Shown in pieces: positions 51,270 to 60,965 of a stretch of 64,000 nt of DNA; the first letter of the stretch is position 1, and every line of letters begins with the position of its first letter. The position numbers and the translations under genes were made by a program. The notes under the pieces are model-generated. The model made no database searches. It was not told the origin of the DNA and saw nothing but the letters and a program-made list of their open reading frames with translations. The stretch lies in NCBI GenBank assembly GCA_002049455.2, contig KV918899.1, forward strand, positions 124,001 through 188,000. The letters are read 5' to 3'. Source of the DNA: Porphyra umbilicalis. Its lineage: Eukaryota; Rhodophyta; Bangiophyceae; Bangiales; Bangiaceae.

Positions 51270-51888
51270 GGTGGGGGGGGTGGGGGGGGTGGGGGGGGGG
51301 GGGGGGGGGGGGGATCGGCGCCCAGCAAGCGGCGACAACTTGAGGGGGGGTGGCGGGGGGGGGGGGGGGTGGGGGGGTGCGCCGGCGCGGGTAATGCCGA
51401 TGACGCGGTCGCCGCGCGTCGAGCCGAGGCGGCGCGCGGGAACCAGGCGGCGGCAGCGCAAGTCCCTCAATTGTCGTTTCGGTCTGCCACCACACCATAC
51501 TTGAGTTTAGCTGCGGCGATCAAGTGCGCCGGCGCCTATCGTCCTATACTTGGCGCGACGCCGATCGCGGCGGCGCGCCGCGCACGCCGCGACCCGCCGC
51601 GGCGTGCCGCCGCCGCCGCCGCCCGCCGGTTCGTCGTCGCCCTCCCGTCCCGCCGGCGGCGCTTTTGACATCTGCGGTTCAACCTCTGAGGCTTTGCCGC
51701 TGCCTTTTTTGTGTTTTTCTTCGACTCGCCGCGCGGCGCCTCGAGCGGCCGCATCCCGGCGCTCTGCCGCCGCCACGCCGTCCGTGGCGCCCCCCCCCCC
51801 CCTCCCCACCGCCCCTGCCTGGTGTTGTTGCGCATCCCCCCTCCCTCCTCCTGCCTGGTGCCGCCCTTCCCCCCCCCCCCACCCGACC
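51270..51888. promoter_or_regulatory. Bidirectional promoter region, NUP107 (-) and uS7 (+)
   Basis: 619 bp between divergent start codons. On the NUP107 side it is almost pure G (C on its sense strand) for ~110 bp. It contains CCTATACTTGG (51543-51553), which resembles CCTATACTAGG upstream of the gene at 62423. Promoter function is inferred. Confidence 0.5.
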
Positions 51889-53188
51889 ATGTCGCTCCTG
51901 ATGCGGGACCCAATGATGGCCCGCATGGCGTGCATGTTCATGCGCCACGGGGAGAAGACCAAGTCGATGGCCCTCATCGAGGAGGCGGTCGTGGAACTCC
52001 GCCGCCGCCACGGCGTGGAGAGGTACGTACGGCGCCGTCGGTGTCGTGGTTTTTTTTTGTCTTTATTTTTTTTTTGACGAGGCGCCGCGTGGGGCGGGTG
52101 CGTGGTGGTGCGGTCGCCACGCGGCCGGCCGTCGGCCGGGCGCCCCGAGCCGCATGGGTGGGTGCGGGGGGGGGGCAACCGCACTTTGCCGACGGTGGTC
52201 GCCGCCAGAGCCGCGTGCGGGCGCGTGGGTGGACCCGCGGATGGCGGCCGACGGGGCGCCTGTGGGGCGTGCGCGCCCCTGCACGACCGCGGGTATCGGC
52301 GGCGTGGCAACGACTGACACCCGCCGCTGTGCGCTCGGTCCGCCACGGGGTGGCTTGCTGCGCTTCCCCCCCACGGCGCCCGTGCGACCCGTGCGCCTCG
52401 CCGCTTGCCGACTGTGCGCGCCATGCGCGTCGTTGCGGCCCCCCCCGCCCCCCCCCTGCCCCAGGCCCGTCGAGTTTATCCGCTCCGCCGTTGAAAACGC
52501 CAAGCCGCTCGTCGAAACCGTCAAGTGGAAGGCGGGCGGCCGCGCCATCCAAATGCCCGTGCCCTGCCGCCCGGCGCGCGCCGAGTCGCTCGCGCTGCGC
52601 ATGTTGCGGTGCGTTTTTTTTGGGCTTGGGCCGACGGGGTTGCCCTACCGGGGGGGGGGGGGTTGACCTGCGTTGTACCCGCGTGTTGCCAGCGCACCCC
52701 CGTTTGATGGTGGTGGTGGTGGTGGTGGTGGTGGTGGTGGTGGTGGTAGTGGTGGTGGTGGTGGTGGTGGTGGCAGACTTGCCTCGGTCACGCGGGGCTG
52801 GTTGACGCGCGGCGGCCGCCGCACACGGGGATGCACCCCGTGGGCGGCCACGCCCGTCGGCGACATGCGCCTGCGTCGCCCCCCCGCTCGGCGCCCCGCT
52901 TGCGTGGCGGCCCCGCTGACCGTCCCCACCCGACCGCGCTGCGCTCCCACGGTTGCTCTGCTTTGTTGCTTGAGCCGCCTTGTCGCCCCCCCCCCTGCCC
53001 CCCCCCCCCGTTTGTGGTTGTGGCGCAGCGACTCGTTCCGGTTGCGCAAGGAGCATGGGGCGGGCCTGCGGCTCGCGGCGGAGCTCGTCGACTTGTCCAA
53101 AAAGACGGGCCGCACGCGCGGGCGGCGGGATGACATGCACCGCGCCGCCGAGGCCAACAAGGCCTACGTGTACTTTCGCAAGGCGTAA
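51889..53188 (+). CDS. Ribosomal protein uS7, mitochondrial (or plastid) type, three exons
   Basis: uS7 nucleates assembly of the small-subunit head. Exons are 51889-52022, 52465-52608 and 53029-53188; they total 438 nt, 145 residues. Exon 1: MARMACMFMRHGEKTKSMAL type start and helix. Exon 2: VEFIRSAVENAKPLVETVKW, then KAGGRAIQMPVPCRPARAES, the hallmark beta-hairpin. Exon 3: DSFRLRKEHGAGLRLAAELV, ending DDMHRAAEANKAYVYFRKA. Both introns are phase 2 with GTACGT and GTGCGT donors, and splicing gives perfect continuity with bacterial-type uS7. The N-terminus is slightly shorter than in bacteria and has no long presequence. Divergent from NUP107; a DNA transposon starts 10 bp after the stop. Confidence 0.9.
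52023..52464 (+). other. uS7 intron 1 (442 bp)
   Basis: Donor GTACGT at 52023, acceptor CTGCCCCAG ending at 52464 after a C-rich tract. Phase 2. AGG across the junction encodes Arg. Confidence 0.85.
52609..53028 (+). other. uS7 intron 2 (420 bp) with TGG microsatellite
   Basis: Donor GTGCGT at 52609, acceptor GTGGCGCAG ending at 53028. Contains a (TGG)n run of about 22 units with one TAG interruption (52708-52773). Phase 2. Confidence 0.85.
52708..52773. repeat. (TGG)n microsatellite
   Basis: 66 bases of TGG with one TAG unit, inside uS7 intron 2. Confidence 0.95.
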
Positions 53189-53198
53189 AGTTTTTTTA

Positions 53199-55274
53199 GT
53201 GTCTATTCCCCTGAGGGGATCATTTGATCCTGTGGGGATCAATTGATCCTCATATGGGGCATCTCAGAAAAGAACCTTCCTGACGTCCGTTCTGTTTTTT
53301 TTCGACTCGGCCGAACGCAGCGTGCCCGTCTTACCCGTCGGACACACAGCGCGTTGATGAAATCTCGTGTCAGGTTCCAAGGTATCTGCAACAAGACCGA
53401 ACCGTATTGCTGCTCGACCCCTTTGCGTTCAGAGAGAGATCGAAAATGAGTACATAACTCCTCGTTGCCCAATCTTTAAGGAGAAGTTCACATCCTTCGA
53501 GACATATGTTGCGAGACTCGCCGCAATGATCCCTCGGAGGTCTCGGGGAAGAAGTGGAGCAAGACCCTGACGGAGGAAAGGATGTGACACCGGCCAGCAT
53601 TGAGGATACATGCCAAAGATGCATTGAAAGACACGGTCGCTTTATTGTTGCTCGGCGCGGGCACGGGTGGCAGAGCAGACACGAAATCGATAAGAAAGCC
53701 ACGGTGTGCTACAGAGTCACGCAGACATGTAGCTAACTGCACACAGCCGCAAACTCTGACAGAGCTACAGGCCACCGGACAACAGCAAGCTCACCATGTC
53801 AGCGACTCGCGGACACCACGCATGCATGTGCGTATGACACAAGTTACTCGACTTCGATGTCAGCAACACCCATTGGTTTGCAAAGAAACAGAAGCCAAGA
53901 AAGAGGAAGCCATCGCACATATGCATGGTAAGGATACATGGGGGACGGGCGAGCGAACACGAAAAAGAAGTACGTGGTCAGTTCATCCAACCCATCCACC
54001 ACCCACCCACCGCGCGCGTCACACTATCCACACTGCGCCAGTGTGGATCCCCACCCAATCGCCACCACCACTAGTCCAGCGACTGCAAACGTCGTCCGGC
54101 CCGTCGTAGAGTGACTCCCCCCCGCCCCCGTGCGAGCTGGAGAGAATGCGTGGGATGGAGGGGATGCAGATAAGAATACGACAGGAACGAGGGCGGTCGG
54201 CAGGAGGGTGGGCGGGGCGATCGAACAGAGGGTGGCCGGGGCTTCCGGCCAGGAGGGTGGGTGGGGCGGTCGACCAGAGGGTGGGCGGGGCGGTCCGCCA
54301 GGAGGGTGGGCCGAGCGGTCGGCCAGGAGAGCGAGCGGGGATGTTGGCAGCACTTGTGCACTTGGGCGGCAGCCAGGAGCGGGGCTGGGGGCAGCATGGC
54401 AGTCACCTGCACACATGCCGAGGGCGCGCATTGGCGCCGCCCAGCACTTCGAATTATTATTAATCGCCCCGCTATCCCCAAGCACAAGGCTTGACGTTTT
54501 CCAGCCCGCTGGTTGGCTGCCCGGTTGACCGGGGGCGCATCCTGGGTCCCCATTGGTAGCAGACTATCATGCCAACAGGTACTGAACAAAGTCTGGCTGA
54601 CACAAGCTACGACGGTGAGGCGTCCGAGCAGAGGTCTCCATGTGCCCGCAAGAATGCATACTGTGTACGCCAAGTCTGCCTTGAACTGGGTGTGAAGGGT
54701 GCCGTTTGATCGCGCAAGGAGGACCTGCCCCATGACCCTGCCAGAGCTCTGCACGGCAATGCCAGCAGCCGTCCCACTCTAGCGACACCGTTTGCGCCCC
54801 CATCCTCCCCGACCCCCTCGGCATGTATGTGCAGCCCCCCTCGCCCCCCCCCCCCTGCCAGCAGGAGAAAGGAGTGGGAGAGGACAGGAAAGGAGGCAAG
54901 CACAAGTGTCCGTGGTTGGGCGGTGCCCGCAGCTATTGGGAGTAGACGAGTACGCACATGGGTAGGGGTGACCAGGTGGGTGGGGTAAGAAGGTCTCTGG
55001 GGGTGTCAGAAAGCCTTCTCAGACAGAGCCTTTTAGAGATCGACACAGCGACATTTGCGAGGATGGTGTCACGAGGTTTGCTGCATGGAAAAATATTTCT
55101 CTCACGACCTCTCACGGTTCGCATATATTTTAAGTTCTCCGTGACCCAATTTGACAACGTGCTGTGCAGTTCAAGGGCACCTAAGGGCACCAAAACGTGC
55201 ACGGAAAGGAAAAAAGATTCCTTTTTTTCGCGTAAGTAGGATCAATTGATCCTCAAGATCAGGGGAATAGACAC
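53199..55274. mobile_element. 2,076-bp DNA transposon with GTGTCTATT termini and TA duplication
   Basis: Starts GTGTCTATTCCCCTGA and ends TCAGGGGAATAGACAC, perfect inverted ends, flanked by TA (53197-53198 and 55275-55276). Inside the ends are further palindromes built on GGATCAATTGATCC. The interior has a ~25-bp GC-rich minisatellite at 54190-54345 and ORFs of up to 227 codons (54071-54754 minus) without a recognisable transposase, so it is probably non-autonomous. TA target sites suit Tc1/mariner-like or related superfamilies, but no family is assigned. Confidence 0.8.
54190..54345. repeat. ~25-bp minisatellite
   Basis: Five to six imperfect copies of a unit like GGCGGGGCGGTCGACCAGAG inside the 2,076-bp transposon. 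It keeps ORFs open on both strands, which makes those ORFs poor evidence of coding. Confidence 0.7.
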
Positions 55275-55276
55275 TA

Positions 55277-55574
55277 GTGTCTATTCTACCGCAATCGGGC
55301 ATCAAATGATGCCCGGTTGGGCATCAAATGATGCACCCTCTCACAGGGCCAGACAAAGACGGTTCGACCCCCCGTGTTGAGGCATCTGGAGCTCCTCCCG
55401 TTTGTATCCATAGCATAGTGGCTGGGATCTCCCCCAAAAATAACAAGGCATCGCTGAGTCCGTTTCTGCTGTCAAAAAGAGCGTCAGAGGTCGGGAAGTA
55501 CGAAAACAAACGCTCCGAAAATGGGCATCATTTGATGCGATTCGCATCAAATGATGCTGCGGTAGAATAGACAC
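55277..55574. mobile_element. 298-bp MITE sharing the GTGTCTATT end
   Basis: Starts GTGTCTATTCTACCGC and ends GCGGTAGAATAGACAC, flanked by TA (55275-55276, shared with the larger element, and 55575-55576). It carries subterminal palindromes GGGCATCAAATGATGCCC and variants in both halves. The first nine bases match the larger element's TIR, so both may use the same transposase. Confidence 0.8.
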
Positions 55575-55576
55575 TA

Positions 55577-56054
55577 GCCGCCGGCCGCGTGGGCCTCTCG
55601 ACCGTGTAAAGAGAACCGAGATGGCCACCTGCGCCATACCGCCAGCATCGTCCGCATGGGTGTTTTCTCCCTCTAAATCCAATCGTTCCGGCCCGATGCG
55701 CATCAGCCGAACAGCGAGCGCTTTTGCTGCAGTCTTCGATGTGCATCGAAGTTCCGACCCTGTCAAACGCGGCGATGAGGTCATGGATAGCTAAAGTTCA
55801 AATTCTTGTCGGAGGACTTCGATTAATCTATCGACTAATTGAAAAATCTGTATTTCTTAGATTAATCGAACATTAATCGATCTCTTTTCGGGTTTCTTCT
55901 TTGACCAACGCCGACTGGAGGAACCGATGCCGAGGCGACCGTCGTCACCTGCTACCACCCAGCGTCCGCATCTGTACCACGAGAGCCCCCCGCCCCGCCA
56001 GTATACCGGTCCCGCCGCCGATGCCCCCCACACCCCAACAGGCGCCACCACCGT
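55577..56054. other. No recognisable gene
   Basis: AT-richer stretch with an ATTAATCGA-rich segment near 55820-55880. Nothing else seen. Confidence 0.4.
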
Positions 56055-56448
56055 ACATTTGGAACCCGTTTGTGGCTATCTGGGTCATCCGACCCACGCC
56101 AAATACCGGTCGGTGAAGACCGCGTGGCCACACACATGGCGCTAGTTGTGCCACCACCGCTCGTCTCAGCTCGGGCTTGGCGCCCACCACGGGCGCTTGT
56201 GTCTCCAGGTTTGTGTGTATCGAGAAAGCGCATCATCTTGCACCGTACAAGCTGCCTTTGTCAACCTGCACCATACCCCCCCCGATGCCGTCACCCCCCC
56301 GCACCGCACGCCCTCAACTTCCAGCGCCCCTCCATCCAAAAGTCGCACTACGCCCACTGTATCATATCTCTATCGACCGCCGCTCTGTCATATGGTCGGC
56401 CGGGGCGTCTCCCCAGGGGGGAAGGGGTGATGGTGCTTGGGGTGGAGG

Positions 56449-56859
56449 TCAGTTGGAAGGTGTTGCTCGCACAGAGGGCGCTGCTGTGCCGTTGCGGTAG
56501 ATGTGGAGAGCTCCAATCGTGTCGACCGTCATTTCGACACTTGCCGGCGCTGAAGGTGGGTAAGATGTGGGGACATCAGACGTGGGTCGGCGACTCACAT
56601 TGCACCCACAATTTATACCCACGCCCGACGTGCCGACGCTCTCTATTGGCAGAGCCAATCCCATCATCCGCAAATGACAGCCCGCATCATGTGACACTTC
56701 GCTTCCAATATCCACCCACGCCTCGCGCCGCATCTCCTCCTCATTGACATCCACCTTTGCACGCTTGGTCATTGCAGCTGCAGCGTCCTTCACTTTCTTG
56801 TCAGCCGCGCGCTGGTCACGAACCCGCTCATTCGCCTGCTTGCGCGCCTTCGCGGCCAC
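56449..56859 (-). CDS. Coiled-coil-like ORF, uninterrupted version
   Basis: 136 codons. ARKQANERVRDQRAADKKVK is followed in the same frame by EEEMRREAWVDIGSEVSHDA and RMMGLALPIESVGTSGVGIN. In the array copies the two halves are in different frames. Most differences between the copies are conservative, which hints at past selection. No family recognised. Confidence 0.35.
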   Translation of the reverse strand: MAAKARKQANERVRDQRAADKKVKDAAAAMTKRAKVDVNEEEMRREAWVDIGSEVSHDAGCHLRMMGLALPIESVGTSGVGINCGCNVSRRPTSDVPTSYPPSAPASVEMTVDTIGALHIYRNGTAAPSVRATPSN

Positions 56860-57263
56860 CTTTTCCGGCCGTTGTCTCGTCCAGCGTCAGAAGAGCGACG
56901 TATGGAATGGGAGTCAGCACAGGAGTACTGTTCGCGGGCCGTCTGGCCGGGAGCCGATTCCGGTCACCCATCCGTTCGAGAACAGCGGACTGAACGGGAG
57001 GAGATCTTGTTCAGGAGAATCCATGCCAGGCTCTGGCCGCCTCCGCGGCATCAGCAGACCAAACATGAGGTCCTTTCTTATGCTGTGCCTACAATGGGCC
57101 AATGGGCGTACTAGATTGCGTTAAACTGCCCATCTCCCGCTCACCAGGAGACACCTACGGCCAGATACCGTGAGGACGAAGCAATTGTGCCTCGTTAAGA
57201 ACGTGAGGCCGGCGCATTGGTCGCACGGGGAGAGCTGATTCCTACATTGTACTCTGTCCGCGG

Positions 57264-57488
57264 ATGTGTGCTGTGCGTCAGGCAAAGACGCGAAACAAAC
57301 ACGAAGTCCTCGCTGCAGGGTGCACCCCGCTGCATCTGTGGCGACAGTCGCACGTCCTACCCGCAGTGCTGAGCTGCCCCCACTGCTGTGAAACCCGCCA
57401 GCGGCGCCAGGTCCGTCTCAATAACAAGGCCCCCTGGTTTGTTTGCACCAGGTGCGCTGCAATGGAAGCGACCCAGACCATCTCATAA
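57264..57488 (+). CDS. Zinc-ribbon-like small ORF, diverged copy
   Basis: 74 codons. Same CPHC...CTRC pattern as the array copies, with a few substitutions (for example LNNKAPWFV). It starts at an internal Met relative to the 97-codon array version. Confidence 0.3.
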   Translation: MCAVRQAKTRNKHEVLAAGCTPLHLWRQSHVLPAVLSCPHCCETRQRRQVRLNNKAPWFVCTRCAAMEATQTIS

Positions 57489-57780
57489 AACAGAAGACAG
57501 TGGCATGTGCTTGAGCATGTCGCCCAGCTCCTGCGCTAAGATGCCCATGCTACACACCATAGTGACAATATAAAAACTATGAGACACACAGAGACAGCCA
57601 GTCGCCCATCATTAACACACGAAAACGGGTAAGCTGCCCCTCTTCCCTGCATGTTATCTCTCCATGTTCTATCGACTCGTTCTCGACCCAAACTACACCG
57701 CGGAGAGCGCGACCTACACACCGGGAACCAGTTCGCGACCGGTCCAAGGATAAAACACGTTCACAAAATAGCGTGTTACC

Positions 57781-58766
57781 ATGAAGATTAGGCAGCACAT
57801 CAAGATCGGCGCAACGACCACATTGGTCGACGACGAGGAGCCCGTGGTCGTCGTGCCCGGCCTCAATGCAGGCCATCGGGCCGAGTGGGTGGAGGAGATG
57901 ATGATCGTGAGCGACGTCTGCATGGCGCAGGGAGACCGGGCGTTCAACGGGCCGCAAGGTGAAGTTCCAGGCACGTGGCAACGCGCAGTTGCTACGGCTC
58001 AAGGACGAACTGAGCAATCGAGGAGCTTGAGACGCTGACGGGGGTCAAGTTCAAGCGTGTCCGTTATGATGGTGCCAAGGAGGACGTCAGTAAAGTCTGT
58101 ACGGCATGGTACTAGGACAGGGGCATCACGTCGGAGATGACGGCGCCGTACGAAAGACACTTGAACGGCAAAGGGGAGTGGGTTAACGGCACGCTGGTGG
58201 AGCGCGTGCGTGCTGCTCACCTCGACGCCGGCGCAAAGGAAGAGCTTTTAGCAAAGGCGTGGGCCTCCGTCGTCCATGACCTCATCCGGTCCCTCAAGGC
58301 GGAGTTGTACGTGACACCGCTGGAGGCTCAGACGGGTCGACGCCCCAACGTCGCATGATTCTGCGTTTTGGGGAGTCGGGCGTGGGCGCTCAATCCAAAG
58401 AAGCAGCAGCACAAGCTGAAGACGAGGACCTACGTCGGCCGGTCTGTTTGTTGGCGCAACTGTCGGTAATAGGCGTACCGCATCCTCGAGAACCAGACGA
58501 ACCGATTATTCGAGCATCGAGACGTGCTGATGAAGGAGAACCAGGCTAAGGTCTCGGCGTCGGCAGTCAAGTCCAGCGCTGGGGCCCGGCTCTCGGCGGA
58601 CAATGACGGTGACACAGATAAAGCCGCGCAATGGGCAATGGAAGTGCTCGACGCTCGACGCGGGCGACAGGACGCGTACGCTCCCGACGACACCTCCGAC
58701 AGCGACGACGGAGTCCATCCTCTGAGGTACGTCATCATGCTGTCCTGGCCGGCCGTGGTCGCCTGA
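57781..58766 (+). pseudogene. Ty1/copia integrase-region fragment
   Basis: Copia-type integrase blocks appear in several frames with stops: ELETLTGVKFKRVRYDGAKED (about 58028-58085), TSEMTAPYERHLNGKGEWVN then GTLVERVRAAHLDAGAKE (about 58130-58240, Glu of the DDE triad in GKGEW), and the region after the core (TPLEAQTGRRPNV). The strand-transfer-to-RT linker AYRILENQTNRLFEHRDVLM lies near 58470-58535. The N-terminal part (57781-57955) is shared, inverted, with the array units. No RT or LTR found. A dead fragment. Confidence 0.75.
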
Positions 58767-60320
58767 GCCTCTTTCATTTTTTGCACTAACGGCGATTTTT
58801 TTTATGCACGGTATCGTAACTGTGCAAAAAAGAAAAGCGCGCAGGGTGCTCAGGACTAAATTTATACTGCACGTTCTGATGACCTTACGTTAAATCCATT
58901 GTAGTTGTGTGAATGTTCAGCTCTGTTCCAGAATTTCATTAAAGCTGTAGTTACACTGAGGCTAACGGTGACTCAAGCTCGTATTCTTGTTGGCATGTAA
59001 TGATCGTATGACTTATACTTGCTTGCACTCGGTTTGTGCATAGCTCGGTGAGCCCCTCCCTTCGTGTGGTGAGCTCGGGGAGAATCTGCGTGGTATCGTG
59101 ACTGGAATATGCGCCGGTGTGCGACTTCGCACGTGAGAGGCGCATGCCCAACTATGACAGGTGCGCCGTGGGCTCTGAACATGCGGAGAGTGGCGATGCC
59201 TGGGGGAGCACTGAGAAGCGGTCCTTCCTGCAACTGGAAAAAGGGTCGCCTGGGGTAATTCAGGCGGTCCTAGACATCCCAAGACTGCCACCTAAGAAGA
59301 AAAGGCATCCACCTATCGACCTCCCGCTCCAGGCGCCGAGAGGCTTTCACGGAATGCCCTGGCTTCACTTTGGCGGTGCCTGTGCACTGGAGTTCATTGG
59401 TTCCTGACGAAGCGCGCGAGTCGATTGTTTGCCGGGTTTTGTAAGATCGAATCTCGAGATGCGTGCAAGAGATCGCACTTCTGGATGAGCGAAACTTTGA
59501 GCGTCCCCCGACTGTAACGGGACCACTGCGAGATCGTCGGCGGTTCTGCCATCGCGCTTCTTTGGTTACTTTCAAGCGGTTTGAGGGCGACACAGTGTGG
59601 TGCCCCATCGAAACCGCAGCCTACGACTTGGAATGGCCGGTCGGGGATCTGGCGACACAATTATTCGGTTCGGATGGCATGTCCAACGGCTAAGACAACG
59701 AGAATAAAGCTGACACGGCCAAGTCCCAGGCTTGTGTATCACTGTTATGATGCAATTTCACGAATTCAGGAGGGGCCTCGCCCCTGGTGCACTAAGGCGA
59801 GATCTCTGTCAGCACGGAATAGTGAGGACAGCAGCAGACCGGCCTCCGCCGTCTATCATAGCAATTGAGCCGGTGAATTCTGCCTCTGATTGACTGGCGC
59901 CGCACTGCGATGACAGTATCAGAGGGACTCTGACACTGACCGTGTTTTTGCCCTGCGGCGAGGTGCGCTGAGACGATTGTCATTGGATAAGAGCCATGTC
60001 CTCATTGTTCTGCTCGTTTACCCTTGTGTTTTCAGCAATATGATTGGTTGGCGGTGCCATCTTCTACCATGAATACACCCAGAGCACTTGGCGGGGCGGG
60101 AGTGGCTCCAACCGCAACCACAAGCGGCCGCGAAGGGCACCCCTGGCAGCCGGTGGCCATCCCCCGCCCCCGCCGCCCGTGCGGTGGCCGCGACTCAGAG
60201 TGCCGGCGCGATCCGCCGCCGGCTGCGATAAGGCGGCAAATAGCGGCGGCAGTAAGGACCAGGATCGCGTCCGCGGCCTCCCGCCGCAGGGGGGCCGGGG
60301 GGGGCGGACGTGCGTGGAGG
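58767..60320. other. No recognisable gene
   Basis: About 50 percent GC until 60060, then GC-rich. ORFs are below 113 codons and featureless. Confidence 0.4.
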
Positions 60321-60965
60321 GTGCGCGGTGTCGGCGGCGGCGGCTACAAGCCGTGGCGGTGTCGGTCGTTGCGGCGGCGTCGGCCGCCGCCGCCACGCGT
60401 CACCGTTGCCGCCGCCAATGCACAAGGCGGCGGTGGCGGCAAGGGGCGGTGGCGATGCGGCGGTTGGCGGCCGCGGCTGGCGCGTTGTCGGCGCGCGGGA
60501 ACAGGCGGACGTGCGGGGGGGGTGCGCGGTGTTGGCGGCGGCAGCGGCAAGCCGAGGCGGTCTCGGGTGTTGCGGCGGCGTCGGCCGCCACCGCCACGCG
60601 TCACCGCTGCCGCAGCCAATGCACAAGGCGGCGGTGGAGGCAAGAGGCGGTGGCGATGATGCGGTCGGCGGCCGCGGCTGGCGCGTTGTCGGCGCGCGGG
60701 AACAGGCGGACGTGCGGGGGGGGTGCGCGGTGTCGGCCGCGGCGGCAGCAAGCCGAGGCGGTGTCGGGCGTTGCGGCGGAGTCTGCCGCAGCTGCCACGC
60801 GTCGTCGCTGCCGCTGCCAATGCACAAGGCGGCGGTGGCGGCAAGGGGCGGCGGTGTTGCGGCGGTCGTCGGCCGCGGCTGCCGCGTTGTCGGCGCGCGG
60901 GGGGGGGCGAACGTGCTGGGGAGGTGCGCGGTGTCGGCGGCGGCGGCGGCAAGTCGCGGCGGCGG
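60321..60965. repeat. 201-bp tandem repeat
   Basis: Three copies with an exact 201-bp spacing (starts 60321, 60522, 60723; each begins GTGCGCGGTG) and a fourth partial copy from 60924. Copies differ by substitutions only, with no indels. Because 201 = 3 x 67, a frame of 473 codons stays open across it (60044-61465), giving an Arg/Ala/Cys-rich 67-residue repeat (TRHRCRRQCTRRRWRQ). The reverse frames are open too, so coding is doubtful. Confidence 0.8.

Larger units (their letters stand above)
56055..57955 (-). repeat. Inverted, diverged partial copy of the array unit
   Basis: Reverse complement of unit positions equivalent to 10860-12400, older than the array (clear substitutions). It contains a ~370-bp segment (about 56118-56490) absent from the array units. 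It retains the zinc-ribbon-like frame (57264-57488 plus) and the unbroken coiled-coil-like frame (56449-56859 minus). On its right it runs straight into copia integrase sequence. Confidence 0.75.

Noticed and set aside
54071..54754. Possible transposase ORF in the 2,076-bp element
   Set aside because: Runs through a minisatellite, has no DDE-like or helix-turn-helix pattern, and competing frames are open.
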